A DNA stretch of 64,000 nucleotides from Alcaligenes aquatilis (GTDB lineage: Bacteria > Pseudomonadota > Gammaproteobacteria > Burkholderiales > Burkholderiaceae_B), in NCBI RefSeq assembly GCF_003076515.1, contig NZ_CP022390.1:2914001-2978000 (forward strand). Reading direction: 5' to 3'. Positions 18,065 through 26,453 of the stretch are shown here, one piece after another (position 1 is the stretch's first letter; every line of letters starts with the position of its first letter). The position numbers and the translations under genes were made by a program. A model generated the notes under the pieces. It made no database searches. It saw nothing but the letters and a program-made list of their open reading frames with translations, and was not told where the DNA came from.

Positions 18065-19198
18065 ATGAACATCCTGCGCCACCTGCTGTTGTCGCTGACC
18101 TTGCTCTTGCCTTTGGGCGTGCAGGCCCAGCCCATCGACGTTACCGATGCCATGGGTCGTACCGTTACCCTGCCCGGCCCGGCCAAACGTATTGTGCTGA
18201 CCCAGGCGCGCCATTTTCCGGTATTGGCTTTGGTCCACCCCGAACCCGCCACGCTGATTGCCGGTTGGTCGGACGAATTCAAGACCTCCTTCTCCAACGA
18301 ATACAACACCTACCTGAAACGCTACCCACAACTGGCCAATATTCCTATTGTGGGCCGCCATACCGCTGATACCTTCTCGGTCGAGCAAGCCTTGGCTCTG
18401 CGCCCCGATCTGGTGGTACTGACCGCCGCCTTTGCGGGCCTGACACCCGGCCAGGACACACGCGACTCGGCGCTGATCCAGCGCCTTACTGCCGCCAAAG
18501 TGCCCGTCATCGTCATTGACTTCTTTGTCAATCCACTGGAGAACACCGTACCCAGCCTGCGCGCATTGGGCTACGCCGTGGGTGAAAAAGAGCGCACCGA
18601 CGATTTCATCCAGTTTTACGAAGAACACATGCAAGACGTAGCCCAGCGACTGGCCGATCTGCCCAAGGAAGATCACCCGCCCGTTTTTGTCCATGCCCAT
18701 GCTGGCAGCACAGACTGCTGCAACTCGCCCGGCGCAGGCACCTTCAACGACATGATCACCTATGCAGGCGGCCACAATATTGGCGCCGATGTCCTGAAAA
18801 GCGCCACTGGCAAGCTGAACTTTGAATACATCCATTCCCGTGCCCCGGTGGTCTATGTGGCCACCGGCACAGGCGCAGGCAAGCGCACGACCTCCGGTGG
18901 CCTGACCATTGGCACGGGCGTCAGCAAAGAGCAGGCTCGTAAAAGCCTGCAAGCCATTATCGACGGCAACCGTCTGCAGGCCTTGCCTGCCGTACGCAGC
19001 GGCAATAGCCACGGTATCTGGCACGCCTTTAACGATTCGCCTTTGCACATGATCTTTATCGAAGCACTGGCAAGCTGGATTCACCCGGATCGTTTTGAAG
19101 GTGTCTCGGCCCTGAAAACACTAGAGGAAGTGAATCAGCGTTTCCTGACCGTGCCGATGGAAGGCACCTACATGATTGATCTGAAGCCCGCCTCCTAA
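18065..19198 (+). CDS. Periplasmic ferric siderophore-binding protein (FecB/FepB type)
   Basis: The 377-residue protein begins with a signal peptide ('ILRHLLLSLTLLLPLGVQA', cleavage before QPIDV) and continues with the TroA-like fold: 'DAMGRTVTLPGPAKRIVL' and 'SVEQALALRPDLVVLTAA'. A 'DCCNSPGAG' motif is unusual for the family and might form a disulfide or a ligand contact. The ATG at 18065 is preferred over a GTG 18 bases earlier, as it places the signal peptide at the N terminus. Binds the ferric siderophore in the periplasm and delivers it to the permease. Confidence 0.92.
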   Translation: MNILRHLLLSLTLLLPLGVQAQPIDVTDAMGRTVTLPGPAKRIVLTQARHFPVLALVHPEPATLIAGWSDEFKTSFSNEYNTYLKRYPQLANIPIVGRHTADTFSVEQALALRPDLVVLTAAFAGLTPGQDTRDSALIQRLTAAKVPVIVIDFFVNPLENTVPSLRALGYAVGEKERTDDFIQFYEEHMQDVAQRLADLPKEDHPPVFVHAHAGSTDCCNSPGAGTFNDMITYAGGHNIGADVLKSATGKLNFEYIHSRAPVVYVATGTGAGKRTTSGGLTIGTGVSKEQARKSLQAIIDGNRLQALPAVRSGNSHGIWHAFNDSPLHMIFIEALASWIHPDRFEGVSALKTLEEVNQRFLTVPMEGTYMIDLKPAS

Positions 19199-19204
19199 GC
19201 CTTC

Positions 19205-19984
19205 ATGTCGCGCCTGATTCCACTAGAGCTGCCGCCTGCGGGCGGCCATCCCCATCACGTCTTGCTGCGCCTGCCGGACGGCAAGCCCGAACAAGGCCCT
19301 CTGCCTTTGCTGTGCCTGCTCGATGGTCAGTGGACCTTGCCCTTGCTGGAAGAAAGCGGTCACCCCGCCCTGGAACGCTGCGCCATTTTGTCGCTGGGCT
19401 ATCAAGGCGAACGCGATCAGATCACCCGCTATCGCGCTCTGGATTACACCCCGCCCGGCCCGGACGGTGGTTTATGGGAAGACCCGCGCGTCCCTCAGTG
19501 GCAAGCCGGTGGCGCCCCAGCCATGATCGAACAAGTACGCATGGCGCTGGCATTGGCCCAAAGGGTAGAACCCGCACTAACCCGTTCGCGTATCAGCCTG
19601 TACGGTCATTCCTACGCCGGCTTATTCGTGCTGTATGCCCTTAGCCAGCACAGCCTACCCATTCATCATTACCTGTGCGCCAGCCCTTCTTTGTGGTGGC
19701 GCGATCCCCTGATCTGGACCTTGCTGGAGCAATTGGGCAAGCCGGTGCAGGTAGATATTCTGGCCGGTGCCTCCGAGGCCTGGTATCCGCTTAGCGCTCA
19801 GGCGGCAGGGCCGGACGGACGCAAAAATGGCGTGCCTACCCTGCCCACCATGCAAAAACTGCAAGCGCACCTGCAAGCCCAAGGCATGCAAGCCAAGTTG
19901 CATGTTCTGCCCGGAGCCGGTCACGGCCATGTGCTGGCACAAGCCACCCTGCGTGCGCTGGAACTGGCCTGCGGCGCGGCTTAG
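19205..19984 (+). CDS. Second siderophore-esterase-like alpha/beta hydrolase
   Basis: The 259-residue protein has the same family features as the hydrolase at 15310: nucleophile elbow 'YGHSYAGLFVLYAL', 'CASPSLWWRDP', and a C-terminal 'LPGAGHGHV' histidine. It has no signal peptide and is the last gene of the permease-ATPase-binding protein operon (6-bp gap). Two paralogous cytoplasmic esterases flanking one importer suggest stepwise hydrolysis of a multi-ester siderophore, or different ligands. The assignment to siderophore hydrolysis is from family and context. Confidence 0.85.
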   Translation: MSRLIPLELPPAGGHPHHVLLRLPDGKPEQGPLPLLCLLDGQWTLPLLEESGHPALERCAILSLGYQGERDQITRYRALDYTPPGPDGGLWEDPRVPQWQAGGAPAMIEQVRMALALAQRVEPALTRSRISLYGHSYAGLFVLYALSQHSLPIHHYLCASPSLWWRDPLIWTLLEQLGKPVQVDILAGASEAWYPLSAQAAGPDGRKNGVPTLPTMQKLQAHLQAQGMQAKLHVLPGAGHGHVLAQATLRALELACGAA

Positions 19985-20148
19985 CCGATTTTTTCTTGCG
20001 GGCACTGGGTGCCTTTTCACTTCGTATCCAAGTTTTCCCGCCCTAGGGTAACTCCCCCCATTCGTCCTCTTGTTTTAGGCCTCAACTTCTTTTAGTCTGT
20101 ATTTATATGCAAGTGCATAGAAATCAAAAAAAGAGATTGGAGACGAAT

Positions 20149-21231
20149 ATGAAGGTAGCGGTATTAGGTGGCGGGCACGGTTGTTATGCAGCAGCGGCAG
20201 ACTTGAGCGAGCAGGGCCACGAAGTACGTTTGTGGCGCCGTGATACGGCTCAGCTGCAGCCCTTGCTGGACCGCCCAGTCATGACACTGAAAGACGAAGC
20301 AGGTGAGCGCGACATCCCCATTGCCAAGGTCTGCGCGGATATTGGCGAGGCCATCGCCGGTGCCGATCTGGTACTGATCCCTTCGCCCGCCATTGCACAA
20401 ACCGATATTGCCCGCGTCATGGCCCCTCACCTAACAGACGGCCAGGTCGTGTTCCTGCCACCGGGCACCTTTGGCTCCTTCATCATGAGCGAGATCGTGC
20501 GCGGCACCGGCAACAAGGCCGATGTCAGTTGGGCCGAAACCGGCACCCTGCCCTGGCTGGCCCGCAAGCATGGCGATACCGTCATCAACATCACCACCCG
20601 CGCCACCCGCCTGCCTACCGGCGTGTACCCGGCGCGCAATACCGATCACGCCCTGGAGGTGATTGGCAAAGTGTTCCCCAGCGTGGAGCGCTGCGAAGAC
20701 GCCCTGTCTGGCGCCTTGATGAATGCCGGCCCCATCATCCACCCCCCGCTGATCATGATGAACGCAGGCCCGCTGGAGCATTTCCCGGCCTGGGATATTC
20801 ATAACGAAGGCACTCAGCCCTCGGTACGTGCCGTGACCACACAGTTGGACAATGAGCGCATGCGCATTCGTGAAGCGCTGGGCTACGGTGCCCCGCACTT
20901 CCCCCTGTCCGACCACTACGAAAACGACCAGTGGATGTATGGCGACCGTTCCTCGCACTCCAAGCTGGTAAAAAGCGGCGACTGGCGCGAGAAGATCGAC
21001 CTGCACGAGCACCGCTACATGCGTGAAGACACCATGCTGGGTCTGGCCTTCTTCGCTTCCGTAGCCGACTGGGCCGGTGTGGACGCCCCCGTCACCAAGG
21101 GCTTGCTGGCGATTGCCGGTGCCATCGTGGGTGAAGATCTGCGCCAGGGCCAACGCACACTGGCCAGCCTGGGTCTGGACACGATGAGCCGCGAGCAATT
21201 GCAAGAGATGCTGCACGCCGGGAGAGCCTGA
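20149..21231 (+). CDS. Octopine/nopaline dehydrogenase-family NAD(P) enzyme
   Basis: The 360-residue protein opens with a Rossmann motif ('VAVLGGGHGCYAAAADLSEQGHEVRLWRRD') and has the C-terminal octopine dehydrogenase domain ('AGPIIHPPLIMMNAGPLEHF' region, with the conserved His near residue 200). Opine dehydrogenases join an amino acid to a keto acid by reductive amination, or run in reverse. GGAG at 20139 sets the ATG at 20149; a longer frame upstream lacks homology. The next gene overlaps by one base (TGATG). With a hydroxyacyl-CoA dehydrogenase and an ABC importer downstream, a catabolic role is as likely as a biosynthetic one. Confidence 0.85.
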   Translation: MKVAVLGGGHGCYAAAADLSEQGHEVRLWRRDTAQLQPLLDRPVMTLKDEAGERDIPIAKVCADIGEAIAGADLVLIPSPAIAQTDIARVMAPHLTDGQVVFLPPGTFGSFIMSEIVRGTGNKADVSWAETGTLPWLARKHGDTVINITTRATRLPTGVYPARNTDHALEVIGKVFPSVERCEDALSGALMNAGPIIHPPLIMMNAGPLEHFPAWDIHNEGTQPSVRAVTTQLDNERMRIREALGYGAPHFPLSDHYENDQWMYGDRSSHSKLVKSGDWREKIDLHEHRYMREDTMLGLAFFASVADWAGVDAPVTKGLLAIAGAIVGEDLRQGQRTLASLGLDTMSREQLQEMLHAGRA

Positions 21232-22247
21232 TGAGCACGCCCGCCCCGATCAAACGTATCGTTGCGGTGGGCGCAGGTCGCATGGGGCGGGGCATTGCCC
21301 TGGCCTATGCGCTGCGCGGCCAAGCCGTGACCTTACTGGATTTCAAACCCCGGCAGCCTGCCGATAGCGCCCGTCTGGAAGCCGAAATACGTCAGGAGTT
21401 ACGTGCCACGCTGGAACAGTTGGCCGACCTGGGCATGTTCGCCGCCGAGCAGATCGACGGCTATCTGGCCTGCATCGGTGTTGCCCCTTTAAGTGATGCT
21501 GCCCACGTGTTGGGCCAGGCAGATCTGATTTACGAAGGCGTGCCCGAAACCCTAGCAGCCAAGACCGACGCTCTGGGTCGTATCGGTGAACTGGCCCAGC
21601 CCGATGCGCTGATCGCCTCCACCACCTCCACCATGCTGGCCTCGGATCTGGCCCCCATGTTGAGCCATCCCGAGCGTTTCCTGAACGCGCACTGGCTCAA
21701 CCCGGCCTTCCTGATTCCGCTGGTTGAAATCAGCGCCCACCCCGGCACCAGCGAGCAGACCTTGAACCGTCTGCAAAGCAATCTGGAGTCCATCGGCAAA
21801 GTGCCCGTAGTCTGTGGCTGCCACCCCGGTTTCATCGTCCCGCGTCTGCAAACCCTGATCATGAACGAGGCCGCTCGCATGGTGGAAGAAGGCGTGGCCA
21901 GCGCGGCGGATATTGATAAAGCCACCCGCTACGGCCTGGGCTTTCGCTTTGCCAGCATCGGCGTGCTGGAGTTCATCGATTACGGCGGCAACGACATTCT
22001 GTATCACGCCGGACAGTACTTGTCGCAGAACCTGGACCCGGAACGCTACGCCGTACCCGACATCATCACCCGCTATATGGAAAGTGGGCGCAACGGTCTG
22101 CGTAGCGGACAGGGCTTTCACGAATACCCAGTGGACCAGCAACAGGCATACCGCCGAGATGTGCTGGCCCGCGTACTGGGAATGCTCGATCACATCGGCC
22201 TGGCCCCTGCCCGCGCCGAACACCTTGCCAAGGAGACACAGGAATGA
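21231..22247 (+). CDS. 3-hydroxyacyl-CoA dehydrogenase family protein
   Basis: The 338-residue protein has an N-terminal NAD-binding fold ('VAVGAGRMGRGIALAYALRG') and the 3-hydroxyacyl-CoA dehydrogenase C-terminal domain ('CGCHPGFIVPRLQTLIMNEAARMVEEG'). The catalytic His is in 'FLNAHWLNP', replacing the more common 'HFFNP'. Related enzymes oxidise 3-hydroxybutyryl-CoA, carnitine or hydroxy acids. The start overlaps the previous stop (TGATG), and AAGGAG close to its end serves the next gene. The substrate is probably tied to the importer encoded downstream. Confidence 0.88.
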   Translation: MSTPAPIKRIVAVGAGRMGRGIALAYALRGQAVTLLDFKPRQPADSARLEAEIRQELRATLEQLADLGMFAAEQIDGYLACIGVAPLSDAAHVLGQADLIYEGVPETLAAKTDALGRIGELAQPDALIASTTSTMLASDLAPMLSHPERFLNAHWLNPAFLIPLVEISAHPGTSEQTLNRLQSNLESIGKVPVVCGCHPGFIVPRLQTLIMNEAARMVEEGVASAADIDKATRYGLGFRFASIGVLEFIDYGGNDILYHAGQYLSQNLDPERYAVPDIITRYMESGRNGLRSGQGFHEYPVDQQQAYRRDVLARVLGMLDHIGLAPARAEHLAKETQE

Positions 22248-22252
22248 AAAAA

Positions 22253-22321
22253 GACACCCACGCTGCGCCTTCGGCTTGCTGCCCTCCAAGAGGGCGCCTT
22301 TCATCCTGGAGCGGCCCGGCG
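22253..22321 (+). repeat. Burkholderiales-type dispersed intergenic repeat inserted at the start of an ABC binding-protein gene
   Basis: The 69-bp segment resembles, from memory, a short palindromic repeat that is scattered between genes in Bordetella, Achromobacter and Comamonadaceae (GCTGC..CCCTCC-AAG-AGGGCGCC core, ending in GCGGCCCGGCG). It is flanked on both sides by ATGAAAAAA (22244-22252 and 22322-22330), which looks like a 9-bp duplication of the gene's start. The insertion plus one copy is 78 bp, so it keeps the frame. Confidence 0.6.
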
Positions 22322-23296
22322 ATGAAAAAAACCGCTGCATTGTTGTTTGCCCTGATGAGCTGTCACGGTCTGAGCCAGGCTCAAGAAGTCCCCACCCTGC
22401 GGGTAGGTTGGACCATTCCGGGTGAGGAAGCCAAGTATCTGATGGCCAAGCGCCCCGAGCTGTTCCCGCAATTGGGCAAGAAATATCAAATCCAGTGGAC
22501 CCAGTTCCAGGGCACCTCACCCATGGTGCAGGCCATGCGCGCTGGCGTTCTGGAGTGCTCCACCATGGCCCCCATGTCGCTGGCCAATGGCGCGATTGAA
22601 AGCGGTCTGCAGGCCTATATCGTGGCCCAGCACGTGCACTCGGACGATAAGCACTTCTCCGTCTATTGGGCCGTGAAAGAAGACAGCCCGATCAAGACGG
22701 CAGCGGACCTGAAAGGCAAGGTCATCGGCACCAACGCCTACGGTGCCGGGGTGTACTTCGACATGCTGCTGTGGCTGCGTCAAAACGGCATTGACCCGGA
22801 CAAGGATGTGAAAATCGTTGAAACCGGTTTTCCGCCTGCGGCTGACGCCATTCGCAGTGGCCGCATTGATGCCGGCCCCATGGCCCAACCCTTTGCCCTG
22901 CTGAATGAAAAGAAAGGCGGCTTGCGCAAGCTGTTTTCCCTGTCCGAAGTGGCCAGCCCGTCGGTACAAATTTTCGAGGCCTGCAGCAAATCCTATAGCG
23001 ATGCCAACCCCGAAGTGGTACGCGCCTACGTACAGGATTTGAAAACTGCCATGAGCATGCTCAGCAAGGATCCAGCATTGGCCGTGGAAGTCACCGCCCA
23101 AATCACCCGCGCCCCCAAGGACTTGCTGGCCCAATACCTGTTCACCGACAAGGACTTTGCACGTGTGCCCGACATGCAGCCCGATCTGGAGTCCATTCAA
23201 GGCACCTATGACCGCTACCACAAGGCCGGTTTCCTGAAAGAAGCCTTGAACGTGCAGGATTTTTACCGGGCTGATTTACGCGAGGCCAAACCATGA
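22322..23296 (+). CDS. ABC transporter substrate-binding protein, NitT/TauT type
   Basis: From the ATG at 22322 the product has 324 residues with a standard signal peptide ('KTAALLFALMSCHGLSQA', cleaved before QEVPTLRVGW) and the NMT1/SsuA-like fold ('MVQAMRAGVLECSTMAPMSLANGAIE'; 'DLKGKVIGTNAYGAGVYFDMLLWL'). An earlier ATG at 22244 has the better Shine-Dalgarno (AAGGAG) but would put 26 repeat-derived residues before the signal peptide. Which start is used is open. It should bind a small organic ligand in the periplasm for the two permeases and ATPase encoded downstream. Confidence 0.88.
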   Translation: MKKTAALLFALMSCHGLSQAQEVPTLRVGWTIPGEEAKYLMAKRPELFPQLGKKYQIQWTQFQGTSPMVQAMRAGVLECSTMAPMSLANGAIESGLQAYIVAQHVHSDDKHFSVYWAVKEDSPIKTAADLKGKVIGTNAYGAGVYFDMLLWLRQNGIDPDKDVKIVETGFPPAADAIRSGRIDAGPMAQPFALLNEKKGGLRKLFSLSEVASPSVQIFEACSKSYSDANPEVVRAYVQDLKTAMSMLSKDPALAVEVTAQITRAPKDLLAQYLFTDKDFARVPDMQPDLESIQGTYDRYHKAGFLKEALNVQDFYRADLREAKP

Positions 23297-24057
23297 TTGA
23301 ACTGGATGGTGTCGGTAAAACCTTTAACACCCGGCAGGGCCACAGCCATACGGCCCTGCAAGACATCGCCCTGAGCATTCCGGCAGGGCGCTTTGTGTCT
23401 ATTCTGGGACCCAGCGGTTGCGGCAAAAGCACCCTGCTCTATATGTTAGGGGGCTTTGAGTCCTGCTCCAGCGGCCAGATCCGCGTCAAGGGCAAGCCCA
23501 TTACTGGCCCAGGTCCAGACCGGGGCCCGGTGTTTCAGGAATATGCTCTGTTTCCCTGGAAAACCGTGTTGGGAAACGTGGCCTACGGCATGCGCGAACA
23601 AGGCATGCCTAAAGCCCAGGCCGAACAACGCGCCAGCGAATGGTTGGACAAGGTCAAGCTGGGGCCTTACGCCGCCTTCTATCCTCGTGAACTGTCCGGC
23701 GGCATGCGTCAGCGCGCGGCCATTGCCCGCACCCTGGCCTATGAGCCGGACATTCTGCTGATGGACGAACCCTTCGGGGCGCTGGATGCCCATACGCGCG
23801 TCACCCTGCAAACGGAACTGCTCAGCTTGTGGGAGCAGTTGCGCAATACCGTGGTCTTTGTGACACACGGCGTGGACGAAGCGGTCTTTCTGTCCGATAC
23901 CGTGATTGTCATGACTGGCTCGCCTGGCCGCATCAAGGAAGTGGTGGAGATTGACTTGCCCCGCCCCCGCATCCGTAGCGAGCTGTTGCGCAATCCGGTC
24001 TATCAGGAAACCATTATTCGTCTGGAGCAATCCTTGATGGCGGAGGCCCACCCATGA
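23293..24057 (+). CDS. ABC transporter ATP-binding protein, NitT/TauT/SsuB type
   Basis: The 254-residue ATPase has Walker A 'GPSGCGKST', Q-loop 'VFQEYALFPWKTV', signature 'LSGGMRQRAAIARTLA', Walker B 'ILLMDEPFGALD' and switch His in 'FVTHGVDEAVF'. 'Q-E-x-x-L-F-P-W' is characteristic of the nitrate/sulfonate/taurine group. It overlaps the upstream and downstream genes by four bases each (ATGA), so the whole unit is translationally coupled. Confidence 0.95.
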   Translation: MIELDGVGKTFNTRQGHSHTALQDIALSIPAGRFVSILGPSGCGKSTLLYMLGGFESCSSGQIRVKGKPITGPGPDRGPVFQEYALFPWKTVLGNVAYGMREQGMPKAQAEQRASEWLDKVKLGPYAAFYPRELSGGMRQRAAIARTLAYEPDILLMDEPFGALDAHTRVTLQTELLSLWEQLRNTVVFVTHGVDEAVFLSDTVIVMTGSPGRIKEVVEIDLPRPRIRSELLRNPVYQETIIRLEQSLMAEAHP

Positions 24058-24839
24058 CGCCACAGCACTGGTATGAACATCGCTGGGCCTCTTTGGTCAT
24101 GGCGGCCATTCTGGTGCTGCTGGCCTGGGCAGGACTGGCCCGTTGGGTAGAGCTGGACTCCTTCCCCAGCCCCTGGGCGGCTCTGGGTGAACTACCCGCC
24201 CTGATCAGCGACCCGATGGCCTGGTCGGCCATCCTGCAGTCAGTAGGCCGCATGTTTACGGGCTATGCCCTGGCGCTGGTCGTGGCCGTACCGCTGGGTT
24301 TGGCCATGGGCCGCAGCCGCCTGGTCTATACCGCCTTCTATCCCTTGGTGGCCCTGGCTTATCCCATGCCCAAAGCGGCCTTGATGCCAATCTTGATGCT
24401 GTGGTTCGGTCTGGGGGATTTCTCCAAAATTCTGGTCATTGCGCTAGGCGTGTCCCTGCCTTTGCTCTATCACAGCTATCACGGTGCAACCCGTATCGAG
24501 CCCAAGCTGATCTGGGTAGCCCAGTCCATGGGTATGGGTCCACTGGCCCGTCTGGGCAAGATCGTACTGCCCGCCTCTTTGCCGGAAGTCATGATTGGCT
24601 GCCGCGTCGGCGTGGTCATGGCGCTGATCGTGATGGTGTCCTCCGAGATGATTGCGCGTCAGGAAGGCATCGGCAATCTGCTGTTCACCTCTATGGATAT
24701 GGCGCAGTACTCCACGGTGTATGCGGTCATCATGCTGCTGGCGGTCCTGGGCATTGCCTTTGACGCCTTGTTTGAGTTCGTGCGCAAGCGCTGCACGCAC
24801 TGGCATGACTCCACCCAGGGCCTGATGGACAAAGGATGA
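24054..24839 (+). CDS. ABC transporter permease, SsuC/TauC type (first)
   Basis: The 261-residue inner-membrane protein has five to six predicted helices and the BPD transporter inner-membrane loop 'AQSMGMGPLARLGKIVLPASLPEVMIGCRVGV', which contacts the ATPase. 'YPMPKAALMPILMLWFGLGDFSKILV' is the typical SsuC-family segment. Together with the second permease gene it probably forms a heterodimeric channel. Confidence 0.93.
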   Translation: MTPQHWYEHRWASLVMAAILVLLAWAGLARWVELDSFPSPWAALGELPALISDPMAWSAILQSVGRMFTGYALALVVAVPLGLAMGRSRLVYTAFYPLVALAYPMPKAALMPILMLWFGLGDFSKILVIALGVSLPLLYHSYHGATRIEPKLIWVAQSMGMGPLARLGKIVLPASLPEVMIGCRVGVVMALIVMVSSEMIARQEGIGNLLFTSMDMAQYSTVYAVIMLLAVLGIAFDALFEFVRKRCTHWHDSTQGLMDKG

Positions 24840-24843
24840 CGCG

Positions 24844-25656
24844 ATGACCACTAAAACCTTAGCCTCATCGGGGCAAGCAATGCGTTCTACTGAAACCCGC
24901 CCGGCCAGGCGCCGGGATCTGTCCGGTCTGTCTTTGTGCATCAGCCCGGCCATCTTGCTGATTATCTGGGAGCTGTGTACCCGCTCGGGCTGGGTCAGCC
25001 CGCAGTTGTTGCCTGCCCCTTCTGCCATTTTGATGCGGGTATTGGAGCTGGCCGGTCAGGCTGACTTCTGGCAGAACCTGGGCATCACCGTCTACCGTCT
25101 GATCAGCGGTTTGCTGATTGCCTGTGTGGCTGGTGTAGCCCTGGCATTGATTGCGCAGCTAACACGCTGGAGCTCGTTTTTACTGGATGCGCTGATCCGT
25201 CTGCTGGCCCCCATTCCCAAGATCGCCCTTTACCCGGCACTGATCCTGATCATGGGGTTTGAAAGCGCATCGAAAATTGCGCTGGTGGTCTCGGATGCCA
25301 TTTTCCCTGTGCTGATGGCCAGTTGGGTGGCGGCGCAAACGGTGGACCGCAAGCTGATCTGGTCGGCACGTGCCGCAGGCACCTCCCGCAGTACCTGCCT
25401 ATGGAAAATCATTTTGCCCGCCATCAGCCCGACGGTGCTGGCCGGTGTGCGGGTGGCCGGCGTGATTGCCTGCGTAGTGGTCTTTCTGGCCGAGATGATT
25501 GCCTCCACCGACGGTCTGGGCCATATGCTGACCGCCGCCGCTCGCAGTTACCGCACGCTTGATATGTTTGTACCCCTGGTCTGGATCTGTGTGCTGGGCT
25601 TCGCACTGAACCTGACCATTGCCGCTTTGCAACGCAAAGTGGATCATGCAAACTAA
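24844..25656 (+). CDS. ABC transporter permease, SsuC/TauC type (second)
   Basis: The 270-residue inner-membrane protein has a hydrophilic N-terminal tail of about 35 residues, then five to six helices. The coupling loop reads 'ARAAGTSRSTCLWKIILPAISPTVLAGVRV' and the family segment is 'LAPIPKIALYPALILIMGF'. The gene begins 4 bp after the first permease gene. Two different permeases in one operon distinguish this system from the single-permease SsuC and TauC operons. Confidence 0.93.
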   Translation: MTTKTLASSGQAMRSTETRPARRRDLSGLSLCISPAILLIIWELCTRSGWVSPQLLPAPSAILMRVLELAGQADFWQNLGITVYRLISGLLIACVAGVALALIAQLTRWSSFLLDALIRLLAPIPKIALYPALILIMGFESASKIALVVSDAIFPVLMASWVAAQTVDRKLIWSARAAGTSRSTCLWKIILPAISPTVLAGVRVAGVIACVVVFLAEMIASTDGLGHMLTAAARSYRTLDMFVPLVWICVLGFALNLTIAALQRKVDHAN

Positions 25657-25684
25657 GTTCCACTCACCGTAAAAACCACCACTT

Positions 25685-25760
25685 GCCCGGTCTGCTTACA
25701 GCGATGACCGGGCTTTGGCAGGCTATCTCAATCATCTGGAACGAGTAGCCTGCTTTTTTT
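25685..25760 (+). terminator. Tandem terminator hairpins after the ABC operon
   Basis: A first stem pairs GCCCGGTC (25685-25692) with GACCGGGC (25706-25713). A second pairs GCAGGCTA (25718-25725) with TAGCCTGC (25746-25753) and is followed by seven T residues. They end the operon before the marR gene. Confidence 0.75.
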
Positions 25761-25784
25761 CTGCATCAAGGAAGCCGCTTCACT

Positions 25785-26246
25785 ATGGCCAGCCCCCCTC
25801 TGACCGACGCCTATACCGGGCACGATACCTTTATTCCCTATCTGCTCAATCGCAGTACCTCGGCCTTAAATGCTGACTTTCAAACCTTGCTGCGCAGCCA
25901 TGAACTGACCCTGCTGCATTGGCGCGTGCTGGCTTTTCTGAATGAAACCGATGGACTGGGCGTCAGCACCCTGGCGCAATATACCGATGTGGACCAAACC
26001 ACCTTGTCACGCGCCCTGGTGGTGATGGAAAACGCGGGCCACCTGTCCCGCCAGCCCGATCCGCTGGACCAGCGTCGTGTGTTGATCCATCTGCATGAGC
26101 AAGGTCGGCAGCACTTTTTGCGCGTCCTGCCCGCCGCGCTGGATATTCATCACCGCGCCATTCAGGGCTTTTCGGCTGAGGAACTGGCCCAGCTACGGCA
26201 GTTTTTGAACCGCATTCGCGCCAATATCAACGGGGATGGGCGCTAA
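25785..26246 (+). CDS. MarR-family transcriptional regulator
   Basis: The 153-residue protein has the MarR winged helix: 'LTLLHWRVLAFLNETDGLGVSTLAQYTDVDQTTLSRALVVMENAGHLSRQPDPLDQRRVLIHLHEQG', with the wing Asp-x-Arg in 'DQRRV'. Flanking helices would form the dimer interface. It stands alone after the terminators of the opine/ABC operon and in the same orientation; it most likely controls that operon or responds to its substrate. No operator is obvious. Confidence 0.92.
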   Translation: MASPPLTDAYTGHDTFIPYLLNRSTSALNADFQTLLRSHELTLLHWRVLAFLNETDGLGVSTLAQYTDVDQTTLSRALVVMENAGHLSRQPDPLDQRRVLIHLHEQGRQHFLRVLPAALDIHHRAIQGFSAEELAQLRQFLNRIRANINGDGR

Positions 26247-26337
26247 GCACCCCGCCCCTGCGCCTTTCCTGCAAAGCGTCCACGTGGCCGCTTTGACCTG
26301 CCTCAACCCCTGAATCTGCCCCCAATCGAGGCCTGCT

Positions 26338-26376
26338 GCCCTTGAAGGCCCACGCTTGAAATGGACATTCAAGGGC
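26338..26376. other. 9-bp inverted repeat after marR
   Basis: GCCCTTGAA (26338-26346) pairs with TTCAAGGGC (26368-26376) over a 21-base loop; no T-run follows. It may be a weak terminator or a regulatory site ahead of the Fur box. Confidence 0.35.
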
Positions 26377-26413
26377 GATGAGCCTTTATTTACATCAGGA
26401 AAGACCATAAAAT

Positions 26414-26428
26414 GATAATGATTAACAT
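26414..26428. promoter_or_regulatory. Near-consensus Fur box before the LIV-type transporter operon
   Basis: TGATAATGATTAACA matches the 7-1-7 Fur consensus TGATAAT-N-ATTATCA at 13 of 14 arm positions. It lies 25 bp before the start codon of the binding protein gene, so the operon at 26454 onward is probably repressed by Fe(II)-Fur. Confidence 0.85.
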
Positions 26429-26453
26429 TTAGTAGTGCAGCCTCCTGCCTGAA

